Below, piece by piece: positions 8,552 to 16,633 of a stretch of DNA of 64,000 nucleotides. The notes under the pieces were generated by a model, which did no database searches, had not been told where the DNA came from, and saw only the letters and a program-made list of their open reading frames with translations. The DNA is taken from assembly GCF_024206495.1 (NCBI RefSeq), contig NZ_JAMBPQ010000018.1, forward strand, positions 78,378 to 142,377. The letters are read 5' to 3'. The DNA comes from Paraburkholderia sp. CNPSo 3272. Its GTDB lineage: Bacteria > Pseudomonadota > Gammaproteobacteria > Burkholderiales > Burkholderiaceae. The position numbers were made by a program, and so were the translations under genes. Within the stretch, counting starts at the first letter, position 1; every line of letters starts with the position of its first letter.

Positions 8552-9409
8552 ATGGTCATCGATATCGCGCATTTGCAGCAATGGACTGGGCGCACCGAGG
8601 AGGTGCGGGACCAGGTCACTCTCACGCCGATGGCGGCGCTCGCCGCCATGCTCGACCGCGACGACCCGCCAGCAGCGGCTGGCGATGACTTGCCGCCGTT
8701 GTGGCACTGGCTTTATTTTCTGCCGGTTCATCGTCAGTCGATGGTCGGGTCGGACGGCCATCCAAAGCGTGGAGGTTTCCTCCCGCCTGTCGACCTGCCT
8801 CGGCGCATGTGGGCGGGCAGTCAGCTCGAGTTTCTGCGGCTGCTGAAGGCGGGCAGCGCGACCACGCGTCTTTCGCGCATCGAAAGCGTTGCGCACAAGC
8901 AGGGGCGCACCGGCGATCTCGTGTTCGTCAAGGTCAAGCACGAGGTCAGTGACGTTGACGGAGTCGCGATCGTCGAACATCAGGATGTCGTTTATCGCGA
9001 CCATCCGGCTGCGAGCGAAAAGCCCGCTGCCCCACAGGCCGCGCCCGCGGGCGCTCAGTGGGCGCGGGAGGTCGTGCCCGATCCCGTGCTGTTGTTTCGC
9101 TATTCGGCGCTTACCTTGAATGGTCATCGTATTCACTACGATCGGCCATACGCGATCGGCGAAGAGGGGTATGAGGGGCTTGTCGTGCATGGCCCGCTGC
9201 TCGCCACGCTACTCATGGACTCGCTGAGATCAAAGCTGCCGGACGCGCGCGTGCGATCGTTTTCCTTCCGCGCGGTCAAACCGGTCGTGGACACGACACC
9301 TTTCTATGTCTGCGGAAAGCGGGACGAATCGGACCCCGGCAAGGTGATCTTGTGGATTTCGGGCAGTGACGGGTCGTTGCGCATGGAAGCATCGGCCGTG
9401 CTCGCCTGA
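8552..9409 (+). CDS. MaoC/mesaconyl-C4-CoA-hydratase-like acyl-CoA hydratase
   Basis: A 285-residue double-hotdog protein of the FAS1-dehydratase/MaoC group. The hydratase signature is in the second half (FRYSALTLNGHRIHYD, then EGLVVHGPL), as in mesaconyl-C4-CoA hydratase. It likely hydrates a branched or unsaturated acyl-CoA. The first possible start is a GTG at 8540 overlapping the previous stop; the ATG at 8552 with GGAG upstream is preferred. It is followed by a CitE-type lyase, and the pair could hydrate and then split a CoA ester. Confidence 0.85.
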   Translation: MVIDIAHLQQWTGRTEEVRDQVTLTPMAALAAMLDRDDPPAAAGDDLPPLWHWLYFLPVHRQSMVGSDGHPKRGGFLPPVDLPRRMWAGSQLEFLRLLKAGSATTRLSRIESVAHKQGRTGDLVFVKVKHEVSDVDGVAIVEHQDVVYRDHPAASEKPAAPQAAPAGAQWAREVVPDPVLLFRYSALTLNGHRIHYDRPYAIGEEGYEGLVVHGPLLATLLMDSLRSKLPDARVRSFSFRAVKPVVDTTPFYVCGKRDESDPGKVILWISGSDGSLRMEASAVLA

Positions 9410-9473
9410 TGTGTTGAATCCGGTCCGCTAAGGTGTTCTATCTTCCGGGGACCCGTCTCTGAACTGGAGTTTT

Positions 9474-10304
9474 ATGCGTTCGTTTCTTTTTGTGCCTGGG
9501 AGCAAGCCCGAGCGATTCGCCAAGGCGCTCGCGGCAGGCGCCGACGCGGTGATCGTGGACCTCGAAGACGCCGTCGCGGACGCGGATAAAGCGTCCGCGC
9601 GCGCCCATGTTGCCGATGCCGCGCGAACATTTGCGGCTGCGCCTGTTCGCGTGCTGTTGCGCATCAATGGTGTTAGCACTCAGTGGTTCGAGGATGACCT
9701 CTCACTTGCGGCGCTCGATGGTATCGATGGCATCGTGCTGCCCAAGGCGGAGAATTCGGCAGCGCTGACCGCTGTCGCCACAGCAACGCAGAAGCCGATA
9801 TGGCCGATCGTCGAATCCGCCGTGGGCGTGTGGAACGCGTTGGAAGTGGCGCGCATGCCCGGTGTCGAACGGCTCATTTTCGGCTCGGTGGATTTCGAAC
9901 TCGATCTCGACTGCGACGGTTCATGGGACGCGTTGCTGCACGCACGTTCGCGCATCGTGCTGGCCTCGCGTGTAGCCGGAATTCAGTCTCCGGTGGATGG
10001 CGTAACCGTGGCGATCGATGATCGGCAGCAGCTCGCGGACGACTCGTCGAAGGCACGGTCGCTGGGTTTCGGCGGCAAGCTGTGCATTCATCCGCGCCAG
10101 GTTGAAGTGGTCAACGCTGCGTTCAGCCCGAGCGCAGACGAAATTGCCAAGGCGCAGCGAGTCGTCGAGGCGTACGAGCGCGCTGAAGGCGGGGCAGTGT
10201 CCGTGGATGGACGGATGGTGGACTTGCCGGTCTTGCTCAAGGCAAGACGCATCGTCGGTTTGTCCGAAAAGACCGAAAGCGTGCGCGGTTCGGTAGAAGC
10301 GTAA
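9474..10304 (+). CDS. CitE-like HpcH/HpaI-family CoA-ester lyase
   Basis: A 276-residue TIM-barrel lyase of the citrate lyase beta/malyl-CoA lyase group. It starts with RSFLFVPGSKPERFAKAL, has the metal-region motif VDLEDAV, a conserved ESAVGVWNA segment and a late GFGGKLCIHPRQ segment. Family members cleave beta-hydroxyacyl-CoA esters by a Mg2+-dependent retro-aldol reaction, often releasing glyoxylate or pyruvate plus an acyl-CoA. As the last gene of the P450-led operon, directly after a MaoC hydratase, it probably cleaves the hydrated product. Confidence 0.88.
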   Translation: MRSFLFVPGSKPERFAKALAAGADAVIVDLEDAVADADKASARAHVADAARTFAAAPVRVLLRINGVSTQWFEDDLSLAALDGIDGIVLPKAENSAALTAVATATQKPIWPIVESAVGVWNALEVARMPGVERLIFGSVDFELDLDCDGSWDALLHARSRIVLASRVAGIQSPVDGVTVAIDDRQQLADDSSKARSLGFGGKLCIHPRQVEVVNAAFSPSADEIAKAQRVVEAYERAEGGAVSVDGRMVDLPVLLKARRIVGLSEKTESVRGSVEA

Positions 10305-10319
10305 GGAGAACTGCGGGGC

Positions 10320-10352
10320 GCCCGCGCCGCCACCGCATGATGTGGCGCGGGC
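10320..10352. terminator. GC-rich hairpin between convergent genes
   Basis: GCCCGCGCC (10320-10328) pairs perfectly with GGCGCGGGC (10344-10352). It lies between the end of the rightward CitE operon and the end of the leftward SDR, where a bidirectional terminator would be expected. There is no long T-tract. Confidence 0.5.
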
Positions 10353-10367
10353 ATGGTCCGATTGAAT

Positions 10368-11273
10368 TTACACCGGATCCCACGGCGTCAGAGCCATGGA
10401 GGGCACGTTCGGGAAGAAGCTCGATTCGAACGCCGGCATGACCTGCTCGGCAATCGCTTCGGGCGTCCAGCCGCCGTCGCGATGCAGCGAGCGGATCATG
10501 CGGATCTGGTTGAAGAAGTAGATTTCGTTGGCGCGCACACCGAAGATCTGCCCCGAAACCTTGGTGGCCTGGTCGGAGGCAAGATACACGGCGAGCGGCG
10601 CAATCTTGCGCGATTCCATGCGCTTGAGAATCTCGACGCGTGCCTTTTGCTCGGGCGTTTCCGAGGGAATCGAGGCAGTCATCGCAGTCCATGCCCACGG
10701 CGCGATGCAGTTAGAGCGCACGTTGAATTTGGCCATGTCGAGGGCGATCGACTTCGACAGACCGACGACCCCCATCTTGGCGGCCGAGTAGTTGGCTTGC
10801 CCGATATTGCCGATCAGACCCGACGTGGAGGTCATATGAACGAAGCTGCCGCCGTTTTGCGCCTTGAAATGCGGTGCCGCAGCACGCGCCACGAAAAACG
10901 AGCCGTTCAGGTGGACGTCGACCACGGCCTTCCACTCGTCGAGGCTCATGTTGAAGAACATGCGGTCACGCACGATGCCGGCGTTGTTCACCACACAGTC
11001 GATGCGACCGAACGTGTCCAGCGCGGCCTGCACGATCTTCTGCGCCGAATCCCATTCAGCGACGCTGTCCGTCGAGACAACCGCTTGTCCGCCGGCCTCC
11101 TTGATTTCCGCGACAACGCGCTGTGCGGCGACTTCGCCGGTTTCGGCGTTGCGACCGAGGTCGTTGACGACGACCCTGGCGCCGTTCGCCGCGAATTGCA
11201 GCGCGAAATCGCGCCCGATGCCGGCTCCCGCACCCGTTACCACTACCACCTTGTCCTTGACGAAATCGCTCAC
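10368..11273 (-). CDS. MFE-2-type 3-hydroxyacyl-CoA dehydrogenase (SDR)
   Basis: A 301-residue SDR with TGAGAGIG, NNAG, TSTSG and the catalytic YSAAK. The VVVNDLGR segment after the second strand and the roughly 50-residue C-terminal extension match the dehydrogenase unit of peroxisomal-type multifunctional enzyme 2, so it probably oxidises a (3R)-hydroxyacyl-CoA with NAD+. It starts with GTG preceded by GGAG. It is divergent from the CYP101-like P450 and convergent with the MaoC/CitE operon, whose hydratase would supply (3R)-hydroxyacyl-CoA. Confidence 0.82.
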   Translation of the reverse strand: MSDFVKDKVVVVTGAGAGIGRDFALQFAANGARVVVNDLGRNAETGEVAAQRVVAEIKEAGGQAVVSTDSVAEWDSAQKIVQAALDTFGRIDCVVNNAGIVRDRMFFNMSLDEWKAVVDVHLNGSFFVARAAAPHFKAQNGGSFVHMTSTSGLIGNIGQANYSAAKMGVVGLSKSIALDMAKFNVRSNCIAPWAWTAMTASIPSETPEQKARVEILKRMESRKIAPLAVYLASDQATKVSGQIFGVRANEIYFFNQIRMIRSLHRDGGWTPEAIAEQVMPAFESSFFPNVPSMALTPWDPV

Positions 11274-11297
11274 TCTTGTCTCCGTTCGATACAGGCG

Positions 11298-11327
11298 TTG
11301 ATGTAGAAAAGCTCGCCTCGGTATAAT
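11298..11327 (+). promoter_or_regulatory. Promoter of the CYP101-like P450 gene
   Basis: TTGATG (11298-11303) and a perfect TATAAT (11322-11327) are separated by 18 nt and point toward the P450 start at 11427. Confidence 0.5.
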
Positions 11328-11336
11328 AGCAAAACT

Positions 11337-11363
11337 GAACAGCGTTGCATAATATGAACGCTG
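11337..11363. promoter_or_regulatory. Operator-like inverted repeat downstream of the P450 promoter
   Basis: GAAC-AGC-GTTG (11337-11347) is a one-mismatch copy of the shared palindrome. The arms CAGCGTT (11340-11346) and AACGCTG (11357-11363) form a perfect inverted repeat with a 10-nt spacer, placed just after the predicted transcription start. Confidence 0.42.
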
Positions 11364-11426
11364 CCATGTTGAGGCAAGTGTGACGATTCATCCATTCGAA
11401 GACGACGAAATGAAAGGAGACGCAAG

Positions 11427-12629
11427 ATGAATCATAAGAAAGGCTGGAATGTGCCTGACCATGTTCCTCAAGAACTCGTGGTCGATTTTGACTATATGAA
11501 CCCGCCCGGAGCACAAGACGATGTTCATCTGGCATGGAAGTCGCTGCACGCGGGGCCCGACATCGTATGGTCCCCTTACTATGGCGGGCACTGGATCGCC
11601 ACGCGAGGCGAAGATATCGAGGCGATGCAGAAGGACCACACGCGCTTCTCGCATCAAAGCGTCAACATTCCGCCGCTCAACGAGTCGAGACTCGTGCCGC
11701 TCGAACTCGACCCGCCTGAGCACACTGCATACCGCAACCTGATCACGCCGGCTTTTCTTCCACAGGCGATCGCATCGCTCGAGAGCGATGTGCGCAGTCT
11801 TGCAATCGAGTTGATCGAAAAGATCGCTCCGCAAGGCGAATGCGAGTTCGTCTCGGAGTTCTCGAAAATCCTGCCGATCGTGATTTTCCTGCGTCTCGCG
11901 GATCTTCCGTTGAGCGACCGCGAGCAGCTGCTCGAGTGGGCGGAGTGGGCCGTACGCGGCAATCTCGAAGAGCGCATCGAGTCCCAGCACCGCCTTGGCG
12001 GCTATATCGCCACCTGGGTGGAAAAGCGCAAGGCGCAGGCGGGCGGCGATCTCGTCAGCCTGATTGTCAACGCGCAGATCGATGGCAAGCCGATCAGCCC
12101 CGAGCGCATGTTCGGCATGTTTATCGTCGTGCTGTTCGGCGGTCTCGATACCGTCGCCTCGTTGATGGGTTTCATCGCACGTTTTCTCGCCGAGAATCCC
12201 GCGCACCGGCGGCAGCTCATCGGGAATCCCGAACTGATGGTGTCGTCGGTCGACGAATTGATCCGGCGCTTTGGCGTGGCGAATACCGCGCGACTCATCA
12301 CTCAGGACATGGAATACAAAGGCATCCAGTTCAAAAAGGGTGACCAGATTCAGTTGCCGAATTCCCTGTTCGGCCTCGACGACCGCAAGTTCAGCAACCC
12401 GCTTGCCGTCGACCTCACGCGCAAGCCGGTGATGCACGCTGCCTTCGGCAACGGGCCGCATCGCTGCCCCGGCTCGTTTCTCGCGCGCACGGAGATCAAG
12501 GTGTTCCTGCAGGAATGGCTCAAACGCATTCCTGATTTTCGCATTCGCGAGGACGACAGGCCACGATGCGGCTCGGGCTCCGTCAACGGCATGCTTTATC
12601 TGCCGCTTGCCTGGGACGTAGCGCCCTGA
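11427..12629 (+). CDS. CYP101 (P450cam)-like cytochrome P450
   Basis: A 400-residue P450 that follows P450cam closely along its length. Shared segments are NVPDHVPQELVVDFDYMNP, GGHWIATRG, the I-helix GGLDTV with Asp241-Thr242 (P450cam Asp251-Thr252), the K-helix ELIRR, KKGDQI and the heme loop FGNGPHRCPG with Cys347. The segment holding the camphor-binding Tyr96 of P450cam is two residues shorter here and has Ser at the aligned position, so camphor itself is unlikely to be the substrate. It probably uses the putidaredoxin-like ferredoxin encoded near 1.2 kb, or the rubredoxin 34 nt downstream. It is divergent from the MFE-2-type SDR. Confidence 0.92.
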   Translation: MNHKKGWNVPDHVPQELVVDFDYMNPPGAQDDVHLAWKSLHAGPDIVWSPYYGGHWIATRGEDIEAMQKDHTRFSHQSVNIPPLNESRLVPLELDPPEHTAYRNLITPAFLPQAIASLESDVRSLAIELIEKIAPQGECEFVSEFSKILPIVIFLRLADLPLSDREQLLEWAEWAVRGNLEERIESQHRLGGYIATWVEKRKAQAGGDLVSLIVNAQIDGKPISPERMFGMFIVVLFGGLDTVASLMGFIARFLAENPAHRRQLIGNPELMVSSVDELIRRFGVANTARLITQDMEYKGIQFKKGDQIQLPNSLFGLDDRKFSNPLAVDLTRKPVMHAAFGNGPHRCPGSFLARTEIKVFLQEWLKRIPDFRIREDDRPRCGSGSVNGMLYLPLAWDVAP

Positions 12630-12663
12630 AAACAACCCCACCTCAACGACTCATAGAGCGATC

Positions 12664-12834
12664 ATGAAAAAGTGGCAATGCATTTTTTGCGGGTTTTACT
12701 ACGACGAAGCAATGGGACTTCCGGGGGAGGGCATCGCGCCCGGCACCCGCTGGGAAGACATCCCGGATGACTGGGCATGCCCCGAGTGCGGCGCGACCAA
12801 GGCCGACTTCGTGATGGTCGAGGTGGAGGTCTGA
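12664..12834 (+). CDS. Rubredoxin
   Basis: A 56-residue iron protein with the two rubredoxin knuckles, Cys6-x2-Cys9-Gly and Cys39-Pro-x-Cys42-Gly, separated by the expected linker with GIAPGTRWEDIPDDW. It binds one iron and carries single electrons. It starts 34 nt after the CYP101-like P450 and is surely in the same transcript. Rubredoxins usually serve AlkB-type alkane hydroxylases. No AlkB is present here, so it may be an alternative donor to the P450 or serve another enzyme of the pathway. Confidence 0.93.
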   Translation: MKKWQCIFCGFYYDEAMGLPGEGIAPGTRWEDIPDDWACPECGATKADFVMVEVEV

Positions 12835-12846
12835 GGGCTAGGGCAC

Positions 12847-12869
12847 GCGCACGGCGCCAGGCCGTGCGC
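12847..12869. terminator. Hairpin terminator between rubredoxin and thiolase genes
   Basis: GCGCACGGC (12847-12855) and GCCGTGCGC (12861-12869) form a perfect 9-bp stem with a 5-nt loop. It lies 12 nt after the rubredoxin stop and just before the end of the leftward thiolase gene. There is no T-tract; bidirectional termination is inferred from position and strength. Confidence 0.55.
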
Positions 12870-12883
12870 TGCGTCGCCCAGTG

Positions 12884-14080
12884 TCAAACGCGCTCGAATA
12901 CGGCGGCGATACCCTGGCCACCGCCGATGCACATGGTCTCGAGCGCATAGCGTCCCTTTCGGCGCGTGAGTTCGTGCAGGAGCGTCGTCATGATCCGTAC
13001 GCCCGTTGCGCCAATCGGGTGGCCGAGCGAGATGCCGGAGCCGTTCACGTTGAGCCGGTCGGTATCGTGCCAGTTCCAGCCTTTGAGGACTGCCAGCACC
13101 TGGCATGCGAACGCTTCGTTCACTTCGACGAGATCCATCTGATCGAGCGAGAGGCCCGTGCGCGCCATGAGCTTCTGGACCGCAGGCACGGGGCCGATCC
13201 CCATACGCGAAGGCTCGCAGCCGGCGGCGGCCCAGCCCGTCAGCCAGGCGATGGGTTCGAGGCCGAGTGCTTCGAGGCGGTCTTCGGCGACGACGAGGCA
13301 AGCGGCCGCGGCGTCATTCTGCTGGCTGGAATTGCCGGCGGTCACCGTGCCGCCCGGCATCAACGCGCGAAGCTTGCCGAGACTTTCCATGCTGGCGTCC
13401 GCACGGAATCCTTCGTCTCTGGAAAAGAGGAGCGGTTCGCCCTTCTTCTGGGGAACGCTGACCGCAATGACTTCTTCGGCCATGCGGCCCGACTCCCACG
13501 CCGCGGCCGCGCGCTGATGGCTGCGCAACGCGAATTCATCGGCGGCCTCGCGGCTGATTCCGTAGTCGGTGGCGAGATTTTCCGCCGTCTCGATCATGCC
13601 GGAGATATAGCCGAAGCGAGATTCGGGCTGCGAGCGCTCCCGGCCGCGTGCGAGACGGTCGTGAAACTGGACGGAGCCCGAACGGGCGCCCCAGCGCATG
13701 TCCGTGCTGTAGTACTCGATGTTGCTCATGCTTTCCACGCCGCCGGCCAGCACCACGTCGGCGGCGCCGGTCTGAACCATCATCGCCGCGGTGGCGAGCG
13801 CCTGCAGGCCGCCGCCGCAGCGACGGTCCAGTTGCATGCCCGGCACCTCCACGGGCAGGCCCGCCTGTAGCGCGATCCAACGGCCCACGCAGGGCGTTTC
13901 GCTGCTCGCGTACGATTGTGCGAACACGACGTCGTCGATGCGAGCGGGATCGAGGCCCGCTCGCCGGATCGTTTCGTTCGCAACGAGTGCGCCGAGTTCT
14001 TCGACGGATACGCCGCGCAGGCTACCGCCAAAGGTGCCAACGGGCGTTCGTACCGGGGAGACAATTGCTGCGCGTTTCAT
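12884..14080 (-). CDS. Acetyl-CoA acetyltransferase (thiolase)
   Basis: A 398-residue thiolase. The acyl-accepting Cys88 lies in LDRRCGGGLQ, followed by VLAGGVESMSN, VEVNEAFA, the GHPIGATG histidine motif and the C-terminal CIGGGQG cysteine. It should cleave a 3-ketoacyl-CoA to acetyl-CoA and a shorter acyl-CoA. The frame is open far upstream, but the ATG at 14078-14080 has AAGGA before it and starts the canonical thiolase N-terminus MKRAAIVSPVRTPVGTF. It is the last gene of a leftward operon with CoA-transferases and a nitronate-monooxygenase-like enzyme. Confidence 0.93.
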   Translation of the reverse strand: MKRAAIVSPVRTPVGTFGGSLRGVSVEELGALVANETIRRAGLDPARIDDVVFAQSYASSETPCVGRWIALQAGLPVEVPGMQLDRRCGGGLQALATAAMMVQTGAADVVLAGGVESMSNIEYYSTDMRWGARSGSVQFHDRLARGRERSQPESRFGYISGMIETAENLATDYGISREAADEFALRSHQRAAAAWESGRMAEEVIAVSVPQKKGEPLLFSRDEGFRADASMESLGKLRALMPGGTVTAGNSSQQNDAAAACLVVAEDRLEALGLEPIAWLTGWAAAGCEPSRMGIGPVPAVQKLMARTGLSLDQMDLVEVNEAFACQVLAVLKGWNWHDTDRLNVNGSGISLGHPIGATGVRIMTTLLHELTRRKGRYALETMCIGGGQGIAAVFERV

Positions 14081-14130
14081 GGGGGATTTCCTTGCAGGGT
14101 TTCGAGTTTCTGATTCGGGTCCGATTGCAC

Positions 14131-15423
14131 TCAGGCGACGAGCGTCGCACTTCCGGAACGATTGGATGGCGGGGCGCCGGCCATCTGGTCGAGAGCGCCA
14201 CGATGGTCCGGATGGGCAATCACAAGGATGCGCTCGCGCCGTTGCCGCAGCGTCAGTCCGCGCAGATCGGCAACGCCATATTCCGTCACCACGATCCCGG
14301 CATCGCTGCGTGGCGTGCTGACCGGCCCGGTCAACGACGCGACAATGCGGGTGGCTCCCTTGCCAGCCGTGGAGGGCAGTGCGATGACGGGAACGCCGCC
14401 GCGGGAGCGTCGCGCGCCGCGCAGGAAGTCCAGCGCGCCGCCCACCGCACCCACGTACACGCCCCCTGCAATTTCGGCGTTGATCTGCCCGCTCAGATCG
14501 ACTTCGACCGCCGAGTTGATGGCCACGAAGCGATCGATGCTCGCGAGCACATGCGGGTCGTGCGTGTAGCGGGTCGAACGAAACTCGATGGCCTCGTTGC
14601 GGTGCGCGAACTCGTGAATGCGGCGGCCACCCATCATCACGCCGGCGATGGTCTTGCCTGTGTCGATGGATTTGCGCGCATTGTTGATGACGCCGCTTTC
14701 CATGAGATCGGCGACTTTGTCGCCGATGGTGCCGGAATGAATGCCGAGATCTCGACGATCGGTGAGGCACGCAAGGATCGCCTCTGGAATCGCGCCGAGA
14801 CCGAGTTGAATCGTGGCGCCGTCTTCGATCAAACTTGCTGTGTACTGCGCGATCGCCAAATCCGTTGCGCTTGCTGCGCTGGGCGAACTTTCAGGCAAGG
14901 CGCGCGACGTCGGCAGGATGAAGTCGATCTCGTCGTCGCGAAGGTAGCGCTCGCCATATGTCCAGGGCGCCTGCTCATTCACTTCCGCAACGACGACGCG
15001 CGCGTGCTTCAGTGCCGGAATCAGATACTCATGCGCAACGGACAGGCTATAGCGCCCCAGTGAATCGGGCGGCGCAAGCTGCAGCAGCAAGACGTCGATG
15101 GGAAACCGGCCCGACTCCATCATCTGTGGAAACTGCGAGTAGTGGCACGGAAGAATATCGAGTGCGCCCGCCTTGGCCAAAGCGCGGTTGGCGCCTGTGC
15201 CGCAGTATGAAACGAAATCGATGCAGTCCGCGTGCTCCGGGCGGCAGGTGTCGAAACTGCTGGCGCCCAGAAAAATCCGAAACGCGCCGATGCTGTGCCG
15301 TTGCTCTAGCAACTTTCTCGTGAGCGGGAGGGGTTCCGCGTTCGATTGGCCCCATGCAATGGTATCTCCGGGACGAACGATGGATGCGAAGTCGACGGAG
15401 TCCGCCTCTAGCAGTAAAGGCAT
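14131..15423 (-). CDS. Acetyl-CoA hydrolase/CoA-transferase family protein
   Basis: A 430-residue protein of the 4-hydroxybutyrate CoA-transferase/acetyl-CoA hydrolase family. N-terminal features include GDTIAWGQSNAEP. The central part has LGLGAIPEAIL and DLGIHSGTIGDKVADL, and the C-terminal part VEVDLSGQINAE and VVTEYGVADLRGLT, all typical of the family. It likely activates a carboxylate by moving CoA from acetyl-CoA or another donor. It lies between the thiolase (50 nt) and a class III CoA-transferase homologue (13 nt). Confidence 0.85.
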   Translation of the reverse strand: MPLLLEADSVDFASIVRPGDTIAWGQSNAEPLPLTRKLLEQRHSIGAFRIFLGASSFDTCRPEHADCIDFVSYCGTGANRALAKAGALDILPCHYSQFPQMMESGRFPIDVLLLQLAPPDSLGRYSLSVAHEYLIPALKHARVVVAEVNEQAPWTYGERYLRDDEIDFILPTSRALPESSPSAASATDLAIAQYTASLIEDGATIQLGLGAIPEAILACLTDRRDLGIHSGTIGDKVADLMESGVINNARKSIDTGKTIAGVMMGGRRIHEFAHRNEAIEFRSTRYTHDPHVLASIDRFVAINSAVEVDLSGQINAEIAGGVYVGAVGGALDFLRGARRSRGGVPVIALPSTAGKGATRIVASLTGPVSTPRSDAGIVVTEYGVADLRGLTLRQRRERILVIAHPDHRGALDQMAGAPPSNRSGSATLVA

Positions 15424-15436
15424 GATGTTGTCCGCG

Positions 15437-16633
15437 TCAGTGCGTAGTTTGAGTCATTTGCGCAACGGCATGGGGCTCGTCGAACTGCCCACGCGCGGCG
15501 CCCGAAGCGATGAGTTCAGCGATCCGTTCTTCGCTGTATCCGATGCTGCGCAGTACGGCCTCCGTATGCTGACCAAGGCGCGCAACGGCGAGCGGCGGTG
15601 CGGCAGGCTCCATGCGGAAGTGAATCGGGCTTGCAACGTGTTTGCGTCCGGACGGATCGCTTTGAATCATCGCGCGCTCATGCGCATGCGGATGGTCGAG
15701 CGCTTCGGCGATCGAGAGCACCGGTGCGACGCTGATGTTTCTGCCATCGAACCAGTCGAGCCATTCATCGAGCGTGCGGCTCAGGAAGGTTCGCGTCAGG
15801 AATGCGCGCACCCGCGTTTGACTTTCGCCGGCCGGACCGATGGCGTCGCCGACCAGATCAGGCCGGCCGAGTGGCGTAAGCAGGTTGGTGGCAAAGCTGC
15901 GCTCCCGGCCGCCGAGGCAGAGCCATTTGGAATCGGCGGTCTCATAGCTGCTGAGCAGTGCGAGCCCGCTGTCGTCGTCTGGCGTTTCCTGAGATGAAAC
16001 GTCCGGCGTGTTGAGCAAGCGGCCACTCAGATACGGCTGCGCCGTGAGCGCCGCATCGAAGAGCGAGATGTCGATATAGTCGCCGCGCCCTGTTTCTCGC
16101 GCGCGCAGGAGTGCCATCAACACAGCGGACAACGCGGTCAACGAACCGGCCAGCGCGGCGAGCGACGGCCCTGTGGTAACGGGCATCCCGCGGCTATCGC
16201 GCGGCAGCGTGCCCGCAAGCGCTTGAATCACCGGATCATGGGCGGGCAGTTGAGAGAGCGGGCCGTTCTGTCCAAATGCGGTCATCGCGCAATAAACGAG
16301 TCGCGGGTTCGTCCGGCTCACCGTGTCGTAGTCGATGCCAAGGCGCGCGGCCACGCCCGGCCGCGACGATTCGATGACCACGTCAGCCTCGTTCATCAGC
16401 TTGAGCGCGGCCTCGCGTCCATCGGGATGCTTCAGGTCGAGGGCGATGCTGCGCTTGCCGCGGTTGATCGCGGCGAAGAACGCGCCGTCCGTGCCCGGTG
16501 CACCGCGTGTGGGGTCACCGGCGACCGGTTCTATCTTGATGACTTGCGCCCCGTGTTCCGCGAGATTGGCGGCGAGGAATGGACCCGGCATGAACTGTGA
16601 CAGGTCCACGACGCGAAGACCGGTGAGTTTCAT
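15437..16633 (-). CDS. Class III (CaiB/BaiF) CoA-transferase homologue lacking the catalytic Asp
   Basis: A 398-residue member of family III with the usual N-terminus (LRVVDLSQFMPGPFLAANLAEHGAQVIKIE), INRGKRSIALDLK and the NPRLVYC segment. In the segment where the catalytic aspartate normally sits (typically A-D-L) the sequence reads PSLAALAGS, with Ala160 at that position. The other family member in this window has PSLADIL. The protein may be inactive, use another residue, or act as a partner subunit. The start at 16633 overlaps the stop of the upstream gene (ATGA). Confidence 0.85.
   Translation of the reverse strand: MKLTGLRVVDLSQFMPGPFLAANLAEHGAQVIKIEPVAGDPTRGAPGTDGAFFAAINRGKRSIALDLKHPDGREAALKLMNEADVVIESSRPGVAARLGIDYDTVSRTNPRLVYCAMTAFGQNGPLSQLPAHDPVIQALAGTLPRDSRGMPVTTGPSLAALAGSLTALSAVLMALLRARETGRGDYIDISLFDAALTAQPYLSGRLLNTPDVSSQETPDDDSGLALLSSYETADSKWLCLGGRERSFATNLLTPLGRPDLVGDAIGPAGESQTRVRAFLTRTFLSRTLDEWLDWFDGRNISVAPVLSIAEALDHPHAHERAMIQSDPSGRKHVASPIHFRMEPAAPPLAVARLGQHTEAVLRSIGYSEERIAELIASGAARGQFDEPHAVAQMTQTTH

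Noticed and set aside
11427..12629. Camphor 5-exo-hydroxylase (camC) as the exact identity of the second P450
   Set aside because: The overall pattern is CYP101-like, but the camphor-binding Tyr96 position is Ser and the segment is shorter, so only the subfamily resemblance is claimed.
14081..14770. N-terminal extension of the thiolase frame to 14770
   Set aside because: It overlaps the CoA-transferase gene on the same strand and encodes Arg/Ser-rich nonsense; the ATG at 14080 has a ribosome site and opens the canonical thiolase N-terminus.
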